From: Methanoregula sp. UBA247
GTDB taxonomy: Archaea > Halobacteriota > Methanomicrobia > Methanomicrobiales > Methanospirillaceae
Direction: 5' to 3'
Assembly (NCBI GenBank): GCA_002495055.1
Contig: DADR01000042.1
Location: 22,263 to 86,262, forward strand
DNA length: 64,000 nucleotides
The position numbers and the translations under genes are program-made. Positions 44,098 to 52,959 of the stretch are shown piece after piece. Each line of letters opens with the position of its first letter. Position 1 is the first letter of the stretch. Under the pieces are notes generated by a model. That model did no database searches and was not told the origin of the DNA. It saw only the letters and a program-made list of their open reading frames with translations.

Positions 44098-44525
44098 AAC
44101 TGACAAAATCCTTTAACCGTTCTCTCTGGGTGTTCCACCTCAACACCGGCTCCTGCAATGGCTGCGAGATCGAGATTGTGGCGACAATAACCCCGCGCTA
44201 TGATCCCGAGCGATTCGGTATCAAGCTGGTAGGTTCGCCAAAGCATGCAGATGTGCTGCTGGTCACCGGCCCTGTCACCAAAAAGATGGCAGCGAAAGTC
44301 CGGAGGGTCTACGAGCAGGTGCCCAATCCCAAGCTGGTCATGTGCATCGGGACGTGTGGGCAGTCTGGGGGTGTCTTCTATGACTCGTATAACCTTGACG
44401 GGCCGATCGACCAGGTACTTCCTGTGGACGTGTATGTGCCGGGTTGCCCCCCTCGTCCGGAGGCAATCGTCTATGGAGTAGTTAAAGCCTGGGAGAAACT
44501 GGAGCGCCTGGAGGCAGCGCAATGA
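44094..44525 (+). CDS. mbhJ: Mbh hydrogenase small subunit J (NuoB-like)
   Basis: 143 residues. NuoB/small-subunit pattern with the proximal 4Fe-4S ligands in NTGSCNGCEIEIVAT, CIGTCGQSGG and PGCPPRPEAIVYG. It takes electrons to or from the NiFe site and passes them to the ferredoxin-like subunit. Sits in the peripheral arm. Confidence 0.95.
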   Translation: MKLTKSFNRSLWVFHLNTGSCNGCEIEIVATITPRYDPERFGIKLVGSPKHADVLLVTGPVTKKMAAKVRRVYEQVPNPKLVMCIGTCGQSGGVFYDSYNLDGPIDQVLPVDVYVPGCPPRPEAIVYGVVKAWEKLERLEAAQ

Positions 44526-45160
44526 ACGAAACACCGCATCTCACCCCCCAGGAGATCATCGATCTCTACAGAGCTGAATTCGGAACAGGTATCCACGATG
44601 CCCGGATCACCGAACGCGGGGAAGGCGTACGCAAGACAAAGGGTTACAATATCTGGATCCGGGTCGACCGGAAACTCCTCAAACCCGCGATCAAAAAACT
44701 CATGGATATCAGGTTCCCGCACTTCGCGGTAATTGCAGGAAATGATCTCGGCGATGAGATTGAACTCCTCTATATCCTGTCCGTCTTTTATGGTACGAAA
44801 TTCGGTGAGTACATGATAACCTTCGGGATCCGCCTCCCAAAAACAGACCTGACGGTGCCTACCATCACAGATCTGATTCCCGGTGCCCTCTTATCAGAAC
44901 GTGAAAAACAGGAGTTTTTCGGCATCACGGTAACCGATATCCCTGATGGACGGAGGCTCTTCCTTCCCGACGATTTCCCGCAAGGGGTGTATCCCTGGAG
45001 AAAAGACGAAACAGGGATAAAACCCGAGATGGTCAGGGAGCTCTGGGCGATCGACCGCCCGAAGGATCGCCCGGTACCACCGGTTCCGGAAAAGAAACCT
45101 GTCCAGGAAGTACCCGCGGCTGAAGGAATGAAGAAAAAGACGGGAGGTGCAACAGAATGA
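44522..45160 (+). CDS. mbhK: Mbh hydrogenase subunit K (NuoC-like)
   Basis: 212 residues, ATGA overlap with mbhJ. NuoC 30-kDa domain: KPAIKKLMDIRFPHFAVIAGNDLGDEIEL, LSVFYGTKFGEYMITFGIRLPK, and the conserved LLSEREKQEFFGITVTDIPDGRRLFLPDDF. The C-terminal 40 residues are charged and low in complexity. A structural subunit of the hydrogenase module. Confidence 0.92.
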   Translation: MNETPHLTPQEIIDLYRAEFGTGIHDARITERGEGVRKTKGYNIWIRVDRKLLKPAIKKLMDIRFPHFAVIAGNDLGDEIELLYILSVFYGTKFGEYMITFGIRLPKTDLTVPTITDLIPGALLSEREKQEFFGITVTDIPDGRRLFLPDDFPQGVYPWRKDETGIKPEMVRELWAIDRPKDRPVPPVPEKKPVQEVPAAEGMKKKTGGATE

Positions 45161-46395
45161 ACGGCGATACAAAGAAAAAATCAACCCCCTATACGGTCCC
45201 GATCGGACCTGTGCATCCTGCCTTGAAAGAGCCGGTCATGTTTACCTTCCAGATGGAAGGAGAAGTGGTCAGATCGGTGGACTTTGCACCCGGTAACACC
45301 CACCGGGGCATTGAATGGATGGGTATGCGAAGGAACCCGGTCCAAATTGTTCACCTCACCGACCGGATATGCGGCATCTGCGGGGTTGTACACTCGCTCT
45401 CGTTTGCACGGGCCGTTGAGCAGATTGCTGAAATCGAAGTCCCCCCCCGGGCCGATTACATCAGGACCATCCTGCACGAGCTTGAACGGATGCAGTCACA
45501 TCTCCTGTGGGCCGGTGTTGCTGCCCATGAGCTTGGGTTTGATTCGCTCCTCTTCCTTGCATGGCGGGTAAGGGAACAATCGATGGACCTTATCGAGAAT
45601 CTCACCGGGAACCGGGTGAACTACGGGATTGTCCAGATCGGCGGTGTCCGCAGGGATATCAGTGATGAACAGCGCCCCATCATTGAACAGGGCCTCTCCT
45701 ACTACCGGGGATTGCTGGACCAGATGAAGACCGTCTTCTTAGATGACAGCACAATACGCATGCGGTGCAGGGGACACGGTCTTTTGAGCTACCGTGATGC
45801 CCAGATCCTCTGTGCTGTCGGGCCGACAGCGCGGGCTTCAGGTGTTGCCATGGATGTCCGGCACGATTATCCCTACTGCGCCTATGGCGATCTCAATGTC
45901 CAGCCCGTGATCCCCCCGCAGGAATTCGGGGGGCCACAGGGGGACGTATATGACCGGATCATCGTGAGGCTCCTTGAGATCGCCCAGTCTATCGATATCA
46001 TCCAGCAATGCATGGATAATATGCCTGCCGGAGAGATTCTCTGGGAGAAAAAGTATCCTAAACTGCTTTCCGTGCTGAAAAAAGCCCAGGGTGAGGCAAT
46101 CGGCAGGGTGGAGGCCCCGAGGGGTGAATGTATGCATTACGTCCGCATGGACGGAAACGATGCCCCGGCAACCTGGAAGGTGAAAGCCTCCTCCTACAGC
46201 AACCTGATGTCATGGATCCCCATGATCAAAGGTGAGCAACTTGCAGACATCCCCATTATTGTGGCATCCATTGATCCGTGCATGTCCTGTACCGATCGGG
46301 TAACAGTTATTCGGGAAGGTTCTGCAGCAAACCTGACCAAGGAAGAGCTGACGCGTCTTTCCCGTGAGAAGACAAGGAGGCTTTCACAATGCTGA
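45157..46395 (+). CDS. mbhL: Mbh hydrogenase large [NiFe] subunit L (NuoD-like)
   Basis: 412 residues. Both NiFe cysteine pairs are intact: RICGICGVVHS near residue 70 and the C-terminal IDPCMSCTDR. The presence of four cysteines separates an active hydrogenase from the related Mbx/Mbs sulfur reductases and from complex I. About 35 residues follow the last Cys pair (VTVIREG...), which are expected to be removed by a maturation endopeptidase; one is encoded at 47904-48356. The subunit catalyses H2 oxidation or evolution with ferredoxin. It overlaps mbhM by 7 bases. Confidence 0.95.
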   Translation: MNGDTKKKSTPYTVPIGPVHPALKEPVMFTFQMEGEVVRSVDFAPGNTHRGIEWMGMRRNPVQIVHLTDRICGICGVVHSLSFARAVEQIAEIEVPPRADYIRTILHELERMQSHLLWAGVAAHELGFDSLLFLAWRVREQSMDLIENLTGNRVNYGIVQIGGVRRDISDEQRPIIEQGLSYYRGLLDQMKTVFLDDSTIRMRCRGHGLLSYRDAQILCAVGPTARASGVAMDVRHDYPYCAYGDLNVQPVIPPQEFGGPQGDVYDRIIVRLLEIAQSIDIIQQCMDNMPAGEILWEKKYPKLLSVLKKAQGEAIGRVEAPRGECMHYVRMDGNDAPATWKVKASSYSNLMSWIPMIKGEQLADIPIIVASIDPCMSCTDRVTVIREGSAANLTKEELTRLSREKTRRLSQC

Positions 46396-47390
46396 CAGAT
46401 ATCATCCTGACCGTGGCAGGAGCCGTTCTTGTTGGGATTTTTGGTATAATCGTTGCATTCTTCCTGATGGGCATTGACCGTATAGTGACTGCCCGGATGC
46501 AGGCGCGCATCGGCCCCCCACTCATCCAGCCTCTGACAGATATGCGCAAACTCTTCACCAAGGAAAATGTGGTGCCTGCCAATGCCATACCCTGGCTCTT
46601 CAACATGGCTCCTGTTGTTGCGCTGGCATCGGCCATCACTATCCTGCTCTATATCCCTGTAGGGGGATTCCCCCCGGTTCTTTCCGGAGGGGGTGACCTG
46701 ATACTGGTCATGTATCTCCTGACCCTGCCAGCCCTGGCACTTGTTGCCGGAGGTTTTTCCTCCGGATCGCCCTACGCCACGGTTGGAGCGCAGAGAGAGA
46801 TGGTGACCATGATCGCGTACGAGTTCCCGCTTGCCGTGGTGATCATTGCCATTGCCTGGAAACTTACTGTTTCAGGGATCCCGCTCCCCTTCATGCTGGC
46901 AAGCGTGCAGGCCAACCCTGTCTGGGGACTTGTGGGGCCGCTCGGCATTATCGGTATCCTTATCCTGTTCTTCGTCCTTCTCATTGTCACTCCGGCAGAA
47001 CTCTCCCGCATCCCCTTCGATACACCGGAAGCCGAAACGGAGCTTGCCGGCGGGGTGCTGGTGGAGTATTCAGGAAAGAACCTGGCTCTCTTCACCCTCA
47101 CGCAGGGTGTGAAGACGGTGGTCATGGCTTCGCTTGTTGTGGCGCTTTTTATCCCTTACCGGCTCTCCGCAATACTTCCAACACCGGCCATCCTGCAACC
47201 GGTTCTTGACCTGCTATTCTACCTTGTTCTCGTAGTGCTTGTATCTTTTATTGCGGTAAGCCTGATCAGAGTTTCCATGGCCCGGTTCCGCATCAACCAG
47301 GTGGTTTCCGCGTACTGGATGTATCTCAGCCTCGTTGGCATTGCCGGCATGCTCCTGATTATGGCTGACCATATCCTGGGGGTGGTGTGA
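46389..47390 (+). CDS. mbhM: Mbh hydrogenase subunit M (NuoH-like)
   Basis: 333 residues, about eight membrane helices. NuoH signatures: ARMQARIGPPLIQPLTDMRKLF and SRIPFDTPEAETELAGGVLVEYSGKNLALF, with the family acidic residues kept. It joins the peripheral hydrogenase arm to the membrane part and is believed to transmit the energy of electron transfer. Starts inside the end of mbhL. Confidence 0.94.
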   Translation: MLTDIILTVAGAVLVGIFGIIVAFFLMGIDRIVTARMQARIGPPLIQPLTDMRKLFTKENVVPANAIPWLFNMAPVVALASAITILLYIPVGGFPPVLSGGGDLILVMYLLTLPALALVAGGFSSGSPYATVGAQREMVTMIAYEFPLAVVIIAIAWKLTVSGIPLPFMLASVQANPVWGLVGPLGIIGILILFFVLLIVTPAELSRIPFDTPEAETELAGGVLVEYSGKNLALFTLTQGVKTVVMASLVVALFIPYRLSAILPTPAILQPVLDLLFYLVLVVLVSFIAVSLIRVSMARFRINQVVSAYWMYLSLVGIAGMLLIMADHILGVV

Positions 47391-47392
47391 CT

Positions 47393-47797
47393 ATGGTTCG
47401 TCTTCCGATGGTGACTGAACTGTTAATGCAGCTTTTCAAAAACCCTGCCACCAACGCTTTTCCGGCCCGCTACCTCCCGCCCTCGGTGACAAAATTCCTG
47501 TACAATGTCGCACAGGGTAAAGCGGCCATCAATCCCCCTGTGACAGTACCCCCGAGATTCCGGGGAAAGATCACCTATGACCGGGAGTCGTGCATTGGAT
47601 GCCAGCTCTGCATGAGGGTCTGCCCTGCCCATGCCATCGAATTTCTCCCGTCAACAAAGCGTGTCCGTATCTATGTCACCCAGTGCATCTTCTGCTCCCA
47701 GTGCAATGACATCTGCCCGAAGGATTGCCTGCATATGAGCCCGGAGTTCCTGCTCGCGACGGAAAACCGGTTTGCAGACAGCCAGATTGTGGAATAG
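47393..47797 (+). CDS. mbhN: Mbh hydrogenase ferredoxin-like subunit N (NuoI-like)
   Basis: 134 residues from the ATG at 47393, preceded by GGGGGTGG at a good distance; a GTG at 47387 is possible. Two 4Fe-4S motifs are visible: CIGCQLCMRVCPAHAIEF and CIFCSQCNDICPKDC. It takes electrons from reduced ferredoxin or gives them to it. Last gene of the operon. Confidence 0.95.
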   Translation: MVRLPMVTELLMQLFKNPATNAFPARYLPPSVTKFLYNVAQGKAAINPPVTVPPRFRGKITYDRESCIGCQLCMRVCPAHAIEFLPSTKRVRIYVTQCIFCSQCNDICPKDCLHMSPEFLLATENRFADSQIVE

Positions 47798-47903
47798 CAG
47801 GAGACAAACCTCTCTTTTGGTATTTTTGGCCGCTGCCATTAGTTCTTGGATTCCCATTAAACATTTCTGCCACAACTTCGGATTCTGGTGCACAGAGCCC
47901 GGG

Positions 47904-48356
47904 TTATTCTGATCCAAGGACAGGAATATGATCAAGTCCTCCCGATGAAAGTTCACATAAAAGCCGGTCCGCCCCATTCCTTACCCTTAGTGAAATTTCT
48001 TCCCCCATGCCGGCACCTTCCGGCTGGATGCCGATAAGCATGATCCTTTCAACGGTATCTGAGAGAAAGTCAATGAGCAACGAGAGGGGGAGCTGGTGGG
48101 TTCCTATACTCACATCCTCTATTTTATCCCGTGGAATGATCCGGTAATCCCCCGGGGAGATACCCATTGCAGCAGCGTCAACAAGTACCAGACAGGATGG
48201 CCCGGTTTTCCGTATTATCCCGGTAAAATTCTCCGGGGCAGTTCCGCAGGCAAGAGCAATCCAGTCATCTTTCCTGAACCGGTCTGCCACATAGATACCA
48301 ACACCATCGTCCCCATTTAATGGATTGCCAATCCCCAGCAGGATGTTGGATGTCAT
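47904..48356 (-). CDS. Hydrogenase maturation endopeptidase (HycI-type)
   Basis: 150 residues. The family pattern is clear: ILLGIGNPLNGDDGVGIYVADRF with the metal-binding Asp, then LVLVDAAAMGISPGDYR with the second acidic ligand, THQLPLSLLIDFL with the His, and LIGIQPEGAGMGEEIS. These proteases cut the C-terminal tail of the large subunit after NiFe insertion. It is convergent with mbhN, 107 bases away, and mbhL carries a tail that needs removal, so the pair fits. Type (HycI or HyaD) is by similarity to the Ech/Hyc group. Confidence 0.9.
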   Translation of the reverse strand: MTSNILLGIGNPLNGDDGVGIYVADRFRKDDWIALACGTAPENFTGIIRKTGPSCLVLVDAAAMGISPGDYRIIPRDKIEDVSIGTHQLPLSLLIDFLSDTVERIMLIGIQPEGAGMGEEISLRVRNGADRLLCELSSGGLDHIPVLGSE

Positions 48357-48406
48357 GATCTGTGCCCGATCCCTCTTTTATTTTTTATTTCAGATTGTTT
48401 TCAGGT

Positions 48407-49804
48407 TTACATGAATACCCGAATCTCCGGATGCAGTGTCTGAAGATCGACCACTACAGCCTGAGCCGGTGTAGGGTTCACGTTCATCTGTTTCTGAAAT
48501 GCGGTCTGGGACTGCCACGTACCCGCATTAATCCCGAGCACGCCCCGGTACTGGGTCAGTCCGCAGATGTGGACGTGACCCGTGTGCAGGATCTCTGGCA
48601 ACGGGTCAATGATTAACCTGTCAGTTTTTCCTGCAGCAATAGGTGTCCTGCGCCCGTAAGCCGGAGCAAGGTGTCGTCGCTGGAGCATCTCATCCATCAT
48701 AAGCCCGCTCTGTTCATAGGATGCACCAGGGATAAGGCCGATCATATCATCGATTGATCGCCCGTGATACATGAGTACCCGTACTCCCTGAAGGTTAACA
48801 AGCGCCGGGTTTTCGACAAGCATGCAGTTCTCAGGAAATGTTTTTGCAAATTGTGGCGGGATAACCGGTTGCGGCTCGGCACCTCGGACAACGTCATGGT
48901 TACCAGGTGAGATGATAATCTTCATGCGGGAAGGAAGGTCCCGCAGCATCGCACCGAATGCATCATACTGTTCGTAGATATTTTTGATCACCAGTTCACT
49001 TTCCTGGCCCGGGTAGATGCCGATTCCATCAACAAGGTCTCCTGCAATCAGGAGGTACGAAAAATCAGAATCAGAAAGCCAGTCCGCGAACCGGTTCCAG
49101 CACTCTTCGAGGAACGTGTCACTGCCGACATGGACATCTGAGATAAAGACCGCTTTGCCTGGTTGTTTGCTTGTATAGGGCGTGTTATCGATACGTATGT
49201 CCGGGCGGTACATCTGTTCTGCAAAAAAGAGTTTTCCGTCATTGGAGAGTTTGCCTTTCACCCCGATTACTTCATCATGGATAATGCGTTCTGCATCGGA
49301 AAAGACCGGGCGGTCTTTTCGGAAGAGTACGGGAATGTTTGCAGAAGAATCCTCTATCTCGGCAATCCGGTGACCATTTGTCGTTGTCTTAACGTCGATA
49401 ACCATGCCGATAATGGTACATTCTTCCTGGCGATAGCGGGTATTCCGGGTCAGGGCTTCGATTGGCATGGCACTGCACCGGTTCCGGATCATACCTCCAA
49501 GACGGTTATACCGGTCGCGGAAATAGTGGAGGTAGTCACTTGTTCCGTTCACACAACCAGATGTTCCCGGGCTGCCACTGATTACTTCAACCGAAGGGTC
49601 TGTGAGGAACCGTGTCCCGTCCCGTGTTGCATTCATGCCGGGGATATGTTTTGCAGAAACTACGATGGTTTCCCCGGGAACCTTTGCGATGATGCGCTCG
49701 ATGAGATCCAGCTCATCCTGTTCCTGGATATAGCGCACGACATCGGGATGCACCTGCAGTTTGGTCTCAAGAAACCGGAGGGTAATCTGCTGTGCATCGA
49801 GCAT
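48407..49804 (-). CDS. polB: DNA polymerase II (Pol D) small subunit DP1
   Basis: 465 residues from the ATG at 49804 (TTG at 49828 is an alternative). N-terminal helical region, OB-fold (CTIIGMVIDVKTTTNGHRIAEIEDS), then a calcineurin-like phosphoesterase/exonuclease with VFISDVHVGSDTFLEECW, LLIAGDLVDGIGIY, ISPGNHDVV, and TGHVHICGL. DP1 is the 3'-5' exonuclease subunit of the euryarchaeal D-family replicative polymerase; the large subunit is not in this window. A TATA-like box (CCTATATTTT, about 49829-49839 on the plus side) lies 25-30 bp before the start, with no ribosome site, so the mRNA is probably leaderless. Confidence 0.94.
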   Translation of the reverse strand: MLDAQQITLRFLETKLQVHPDVVRYIQEQDELDLIERIIAKVPGETIVVSAKHIPGMNATRDGTRFLTDPSVEVISGSPGTSGCVNGTSDYLHYFRDRYNRLGGMIRNRCSAMPIEALTRNTRYRQEECTIIGMVIDVKTTTNGHRIAEIEDSSANIPVLFRKDRPVFSDAERIIHDEVIGVKGKLSNDGKLFFAEQMYRPDIRIDNTPYTSKQPGKAVFISDVHVGSDTFLEECWNRFADWLSDSDFSYLLIAGDLVDGIGIYPGQESELVIKNIYEQYDAFGAMLRDLPSRMKIIISPGNHDVVRGAEPQPVIPPQFAKTFPENCMLVENPALVNLQGVRVLMYHGRSIDDMIGLIPGASYEQSGLMMDEMLQRRHLAPAYGRRTPIAAGKTDRLIIDPLPEILHTGHVHICGLTQYRGVLGINAGTWQSQTAFQKQMNVNPTPAQAVVVDLQTLHPEIRVFM

Positions 49805-49943
49805 GCATAGTATATTGGTCGTGGACAAAATATAGGGTTTTATTTTGACATTGCAAAACCCGGGGTGTCAGGCTGGGTCGATGATGAATAATTGATATTC
49901 TTTTCAGACGAAGTTACTATGAGGAAATTTACACCGATCCCCT

Positions 49944-50564
49944 ATGTACGATTTAATCCAGATGCTTATCCTCGGATTTGTTATCGGTTTAACCGGAGCG
50001 CTCGCTCCCGGTCCAACACTGGTTGCAACCATTAATGCATCCATTGGGGGTAACTGGACGACCGGGTTGAAAGTCTCTCTTGGACATTTGATCGTAGAGC
50101 TTGTTCTCGTTATCCTGATCCTTTTTGGACTGGCAGCAGTTGCGCTTCCCTATACATCGGCGATTGCAGGAATTGGCGGAATCGCGTTGATTGTTTTCGG
50201 AGGGCTGACAATCGCAGACAGCAGGAAGGCTACTATGAGTAGTACACCAGTTCAATCGTTTACCAATCCCTATATGGCAGGACTGGTTACCAGTGCGGCA
50301 AATCCTTATTTCTGGATCTGGTGGCTTTCGATAGGGAGTGCGATGGTACTTGCCGGACTTCAGGGTGGGGTGTTGCTCGTGGGAATTTTCATGATCGGGC
50401 ACTGGTCGGCAGACACCGTGTGGTACACACTGGTTTCAACCGGTGTATCAAAAGGCAGTACAATACTTCCAGATTCTGCATACCGGAAGATCATTGCTCT
50501 CTGCGGTATATTCCTCATCCTTTTTGGGATTTACTACCTGTCACGCCTTTTAATTTCATCGTGA
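49944..50564 (+). CDS. LysE-family translocator
   Basis: 206 residues, six hydrophobic helices. N-terminal LysE motif GFVIGLTGALAPGPTLVATINASIGGNW, and SAANPYFWIWWLSIGSAMV in the middle. LysE-type exporters move amino acids or related small molecules out of the cell. The substrate is unknown. It stands alone between the divergent polB and the signal peptidase gene, after which a short palindrome lies. Confidence 0.88.
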   Translation: MYDLIQMLILGFVIGLTGALAPGPTLVATINASIGGNWTTGLKVSLGHLIVELVLVILILFGLAAVALPYTSAIAGIGGIALIVFGGLTIADSRKATMSSTPVQSFTNPYMAGLVTSAANPYFWIWWLSIGSAMVLAGLQGGVLLVGIFMIGHWSADTVWYTLVSTGVSKGSTILPDSAYRKIIALCGIFLILFGIYYLSRLLISS

Positions 50565-50571
50565 AATCCTA

Positions 50572-50589
50572 TGGCATTTTATAATGCCA
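50572..50589. repeat. Perfect palindrome TGGCATT-TTAT-AATGCCA
   Basis: A 7-bp arm inverted repeat with a 4-base centre begins 8 bases after the LysE stop and 62 bases before the signal peptidase ATG, ahead of a TTTTAATAAA box. It could be a terminator stem for the exporter or a repressor site. No T-run follows, which favours a binding site. Confidence 0.4.
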
Positions 50590-50651
50590 CATGGCTAATT
50601 ATGAAGGGCTAACAGTTTTAATAAAAAACCAGATCAAAGAGTGTTTGAGAA

Positions 50652-51359
50652 ATGGCAGATAATGATAACAAACGGGATATCCGCACACTGGTCTCACAAT
50701 TCCGAAAAAGTGATCACTGGGCGGTGTCCATGGCGCGCGATCTGTTCTGGATAGTGGCTGTTGTTGGGGGGATCGCACTTGCCTTGTTTTTAATCTGCGG
50801 TACATGGCCTGCAGTTGTCACTATTGAATCCCAGAGTATGATCCCTCATATGAACGTAGGGGACCTTGTTGTCGTTGTCCAGAAGGATCGTTACGGTGCT
50901 TTCGAAACATGGTCTGACGGGGAAAAGAGCGGCAGAATAATGTTTGGGGATTATGGTGACGTTATCATCTACAAGCCGAACGGTCTAACCAGCATTCATC
51001 CAATTATCCATCGGGCAATACAGTATATGGATAATGAACCGGTTACAGAAATCAAGGGAATGAAGCTTCTGGGAAATTATACCCCTCCTCATCCAGGATA
51101 TATCACCTGGGGGGATAACAATCCGCGTCCTGACCAGGGTCTCAATTATCCTGGTATTGGCATTATTGAGCCCGTAAAAGAGGAATGGGTGATTGGGAAG
51201 TCTCTCTTTGCCGTCCCCCTGGTAGGATACCTCCCCCTCCATATTATTGAAGTGACCATCGTTATTATTGGCATCATGATACTGCATGAGTTGTATCTGC
51301 GTTCACAGGAGGATAAAAAGGGGAAGCGGCTAAATAAAACCGGGAAAAAAAAGCGCTAG
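50652..51359 (+). CDS. sec11: Signal peptidase I (S26, archaeal Ser-His type)
   Basis: 235 residues with an N-terminal membrane helix (about 29-55), the catalytic Ser in ESQSMIPHMNVGDLVVV, and a His in IIHRAIQY where bacterial enzymes have Lys, as in archaeal and ER signal peptidases. The following YITWGDNNPRPDQG segment with conserved Asp is typical. A second helix lies near residues 180-205, with a very basic C-terminus. It removes signal peptides from exported proteins. An AT-rich TTTTAATAAA about 30 bp upstream is the likely TATA box. Confidence 0.92.
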   Translation: MADNDNKRDIRTLVSQFRKSDHWAVSMARDLFWIVAVVGGIALALFLICGTWPAVVTIESQSMIPHMNVGDLVVVVQKDRYGAFETWSDGEKSGRIMFGDYGDVIIYKPNGLTSIHPIIHRAIQYMDNEPVTEIKGMKLLGNYTPPHPGYITWGDNNPRPDQGLNYPGIGIIEPVKEEWVIGKSLFAVPLVGYLPLHIIEVTIVIIGIMILHELYLRSQEDKKGKRLNKTGKKKR

Positions 51360-51374
51360 ACAATTGGGGGAATT

Positions 51375-52460
51375 ATGTCAGTTATTTCAACCCTCCTCAC
51401 AGATGTACTCGGCGGACATCGTCTTACTGAGGCAGAAGCAATCCAGCTTCTGAATACACGGGATCGTGATGTTTTCCAGATTGCGGCAGCTGCAGATGAG
51501 ATGCGGGAACACCGGGCTGGTGACACGGTCACTTATGTAAAAAACCAGAACCTGCATGTGACCAATATCTGTAAGAACCTCTGTGGATTCTGTGGTTTTG
51601 GCAGGAGTGCGATGGATGAAGGAGCGTATTGCAATGATAAGGCAGCAATCCAGGCAAAGACACGTCTTGCGCTCGAACGGGGTGTTACGGAGATCTGTCC
51701 ACTGAGCGGAGTGCATCCGGAATTTACCACCGATACGTACTGCGATCTGATCTCATGGGTGCATGAGATAGGACCGCATATTCACCTGCACGCGTTCAGC
51801 CCGGATGAGGTTTCCCACGCAGCATTCAGGAGCAATCTTTCAAGCATCGAAGTGTTAAAACGATTAAAGGCTGCCGGCCTGGGATCGTTGCAGGGAACAG
51901 CTGCAGAGATTCTTGTTGACTCCGTGAGAAAGGTGATCTGCCCCCGGAAATTAGGTACTGGAGAATGGGTGCGAATTATCAAAGAAGCACATGCACTGGG
52001 GATCCCATCGACGGTAACTATTATGTACGGTACTTGTGAGACCGCAAAGGACCAGGCTGAACATCTGGGAATCCTGCGCACTATACAGGATGAAACGATG
52101 GGTTTTACTGAACTGGTTCCCCTGACTTACATCCACACGAATACTCCGCTCTATAAAGCGGGTATCGCCCGCGCAGGTGCGACAGGCCGGGAAGATCTGC
52201 TGATGATAGCTGTTTCCCGGCTGTTTTTGGATAATTTCGATAATATTCAGGTTCCCTGGGGGAAGCTTGGACTGAAGATGTCGCAGATGATGTTGTTAGC
52301 CGGAGGTAATGATCTAGCCGGTACCATGTTTTCCGATGATATATCGGTAAATGCAGGGGCAGGCGATGCAGACTATCTTGATCCCGTAATTATGGAACGG
52401 ATGGTTTCAGACCTTGGGAGAACCCTGCGGGAGAGGACAACCCTGTATAAACGGATTTAA
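51375..52460 (+). CDS. cofH: FO synthase subunit 2, CofH (copy 1)
   Basis: 361 residues. Radical SAM core with the cluster motif CKNLCGFCGF (about residue 64) and the family-specific KNQNLHVTN. CofH joins a tyrosine-derived radical to 5-amino-6-ribitylaminouracil; CofG then completes the F420 precursor FO. F420 is the hydride carrier of hydrogenotrophic methanogenesis. The start lies 15 bases after the signal peptidase stop. A paralogue is at 52960-54048. CofG is not in this window. Confidence 0.93.
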   Translation: MSVISTLLTDVLGGHRLTEAEAIQLLNTRDRDVFQIAAAADEMREHRAGDTVTYVKNQNLHVTNICKNLCGFCGFGRSAMDEGAYCNDKAAIQAKTRLALERGVTEICPLSGVHPEFTTDTYCDLISWVHEIGPHIHLHAFSPDEVSHAAFRSNLSSIEVLKRLKAAGLGSLQGTAAEILVDSVRKVICPRKLGTGEWVRIIKEAHALGIPSTVTIMYGTCETAKDQAEHLGILRTIQDETMGFTELVPLTYIHTNTPLYKAGIARAGATGREDLLMIAVSRLFLDNFDNIQVPWGKLGLKMSQMMLLAGGNDLAGTMFSDDISVNAGAGDADYLDPVIMERMVSDLGRTLRERTTLYKRI

Positions 52461-52538
52461 AGAATAGAAAAAAAGTACAAAAACAAAAAAAGTGATGACC
52501 TTCAACCGCAAACCAAGGCATTCATCCAAAAAAAGTTA

Positions 52539-52838
52539 TCAGAGAAGTTCCAGCGCCTGCCGTCCGGTCATTCCGGTACGGATCCCGCGGCCTGAAGCAG
52601 AACGGTTTGCCTCCTTGACAATCCCTTTCAGGATATCATCGGTATCAACAATCGAGGGTCCGATTGCGGGTCTAACCTTAGCCGCCGGATAGCTGAAGGA
52701 ATCAAGCGCTGCAACGTCAAAAGCGCCGCACCCAACCATCCCTGCATCGGTCATTACCGCGACAAGATTCGCCGGTCCAAGGGGAATAATATATCCTTTC
52801 GCTACCTTTCTGGTCAGTTGAACTTCAACCTGTTCCAT
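52539..52838 (-). CDS. DUF1805 (YunC-like) small protein
   Basis: 99 residues. DUF1805 signature: the KGYIIPLGPANLVAVMTDAGMVGCGAFDVAALDSF stretch, followed by PAAKVRP. A small alpha-beta protein of unknown role found in many methanogens and bacilli. It is encoded on the minus strand between the two plus-strand cofH copies. A T-rich stretch on the minus strand directly follows its stop (52518-52534). Confidence 0.88.
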   Translation of the reverse strand: MEQVEVQLTRKVAKGYIIPLGPANLVAVMTDAGMVGCGAFDVAALDSFSYPAAKVRPAIGPSIVDTDDILKGIVKEANRSASGRGIRTGMTGRQALELL

Positions 52839-52959
52839 ATCTCTCCAGTAGAGATGATTAGTGCAGGGGGATTAATAATCATGTGGCGTGGAGAATACGA
52901 TACAGATATTTCTCTTTAAAGACGCCATAATGTTTCTGAAGAGTATCCTGGAGTGAGCT

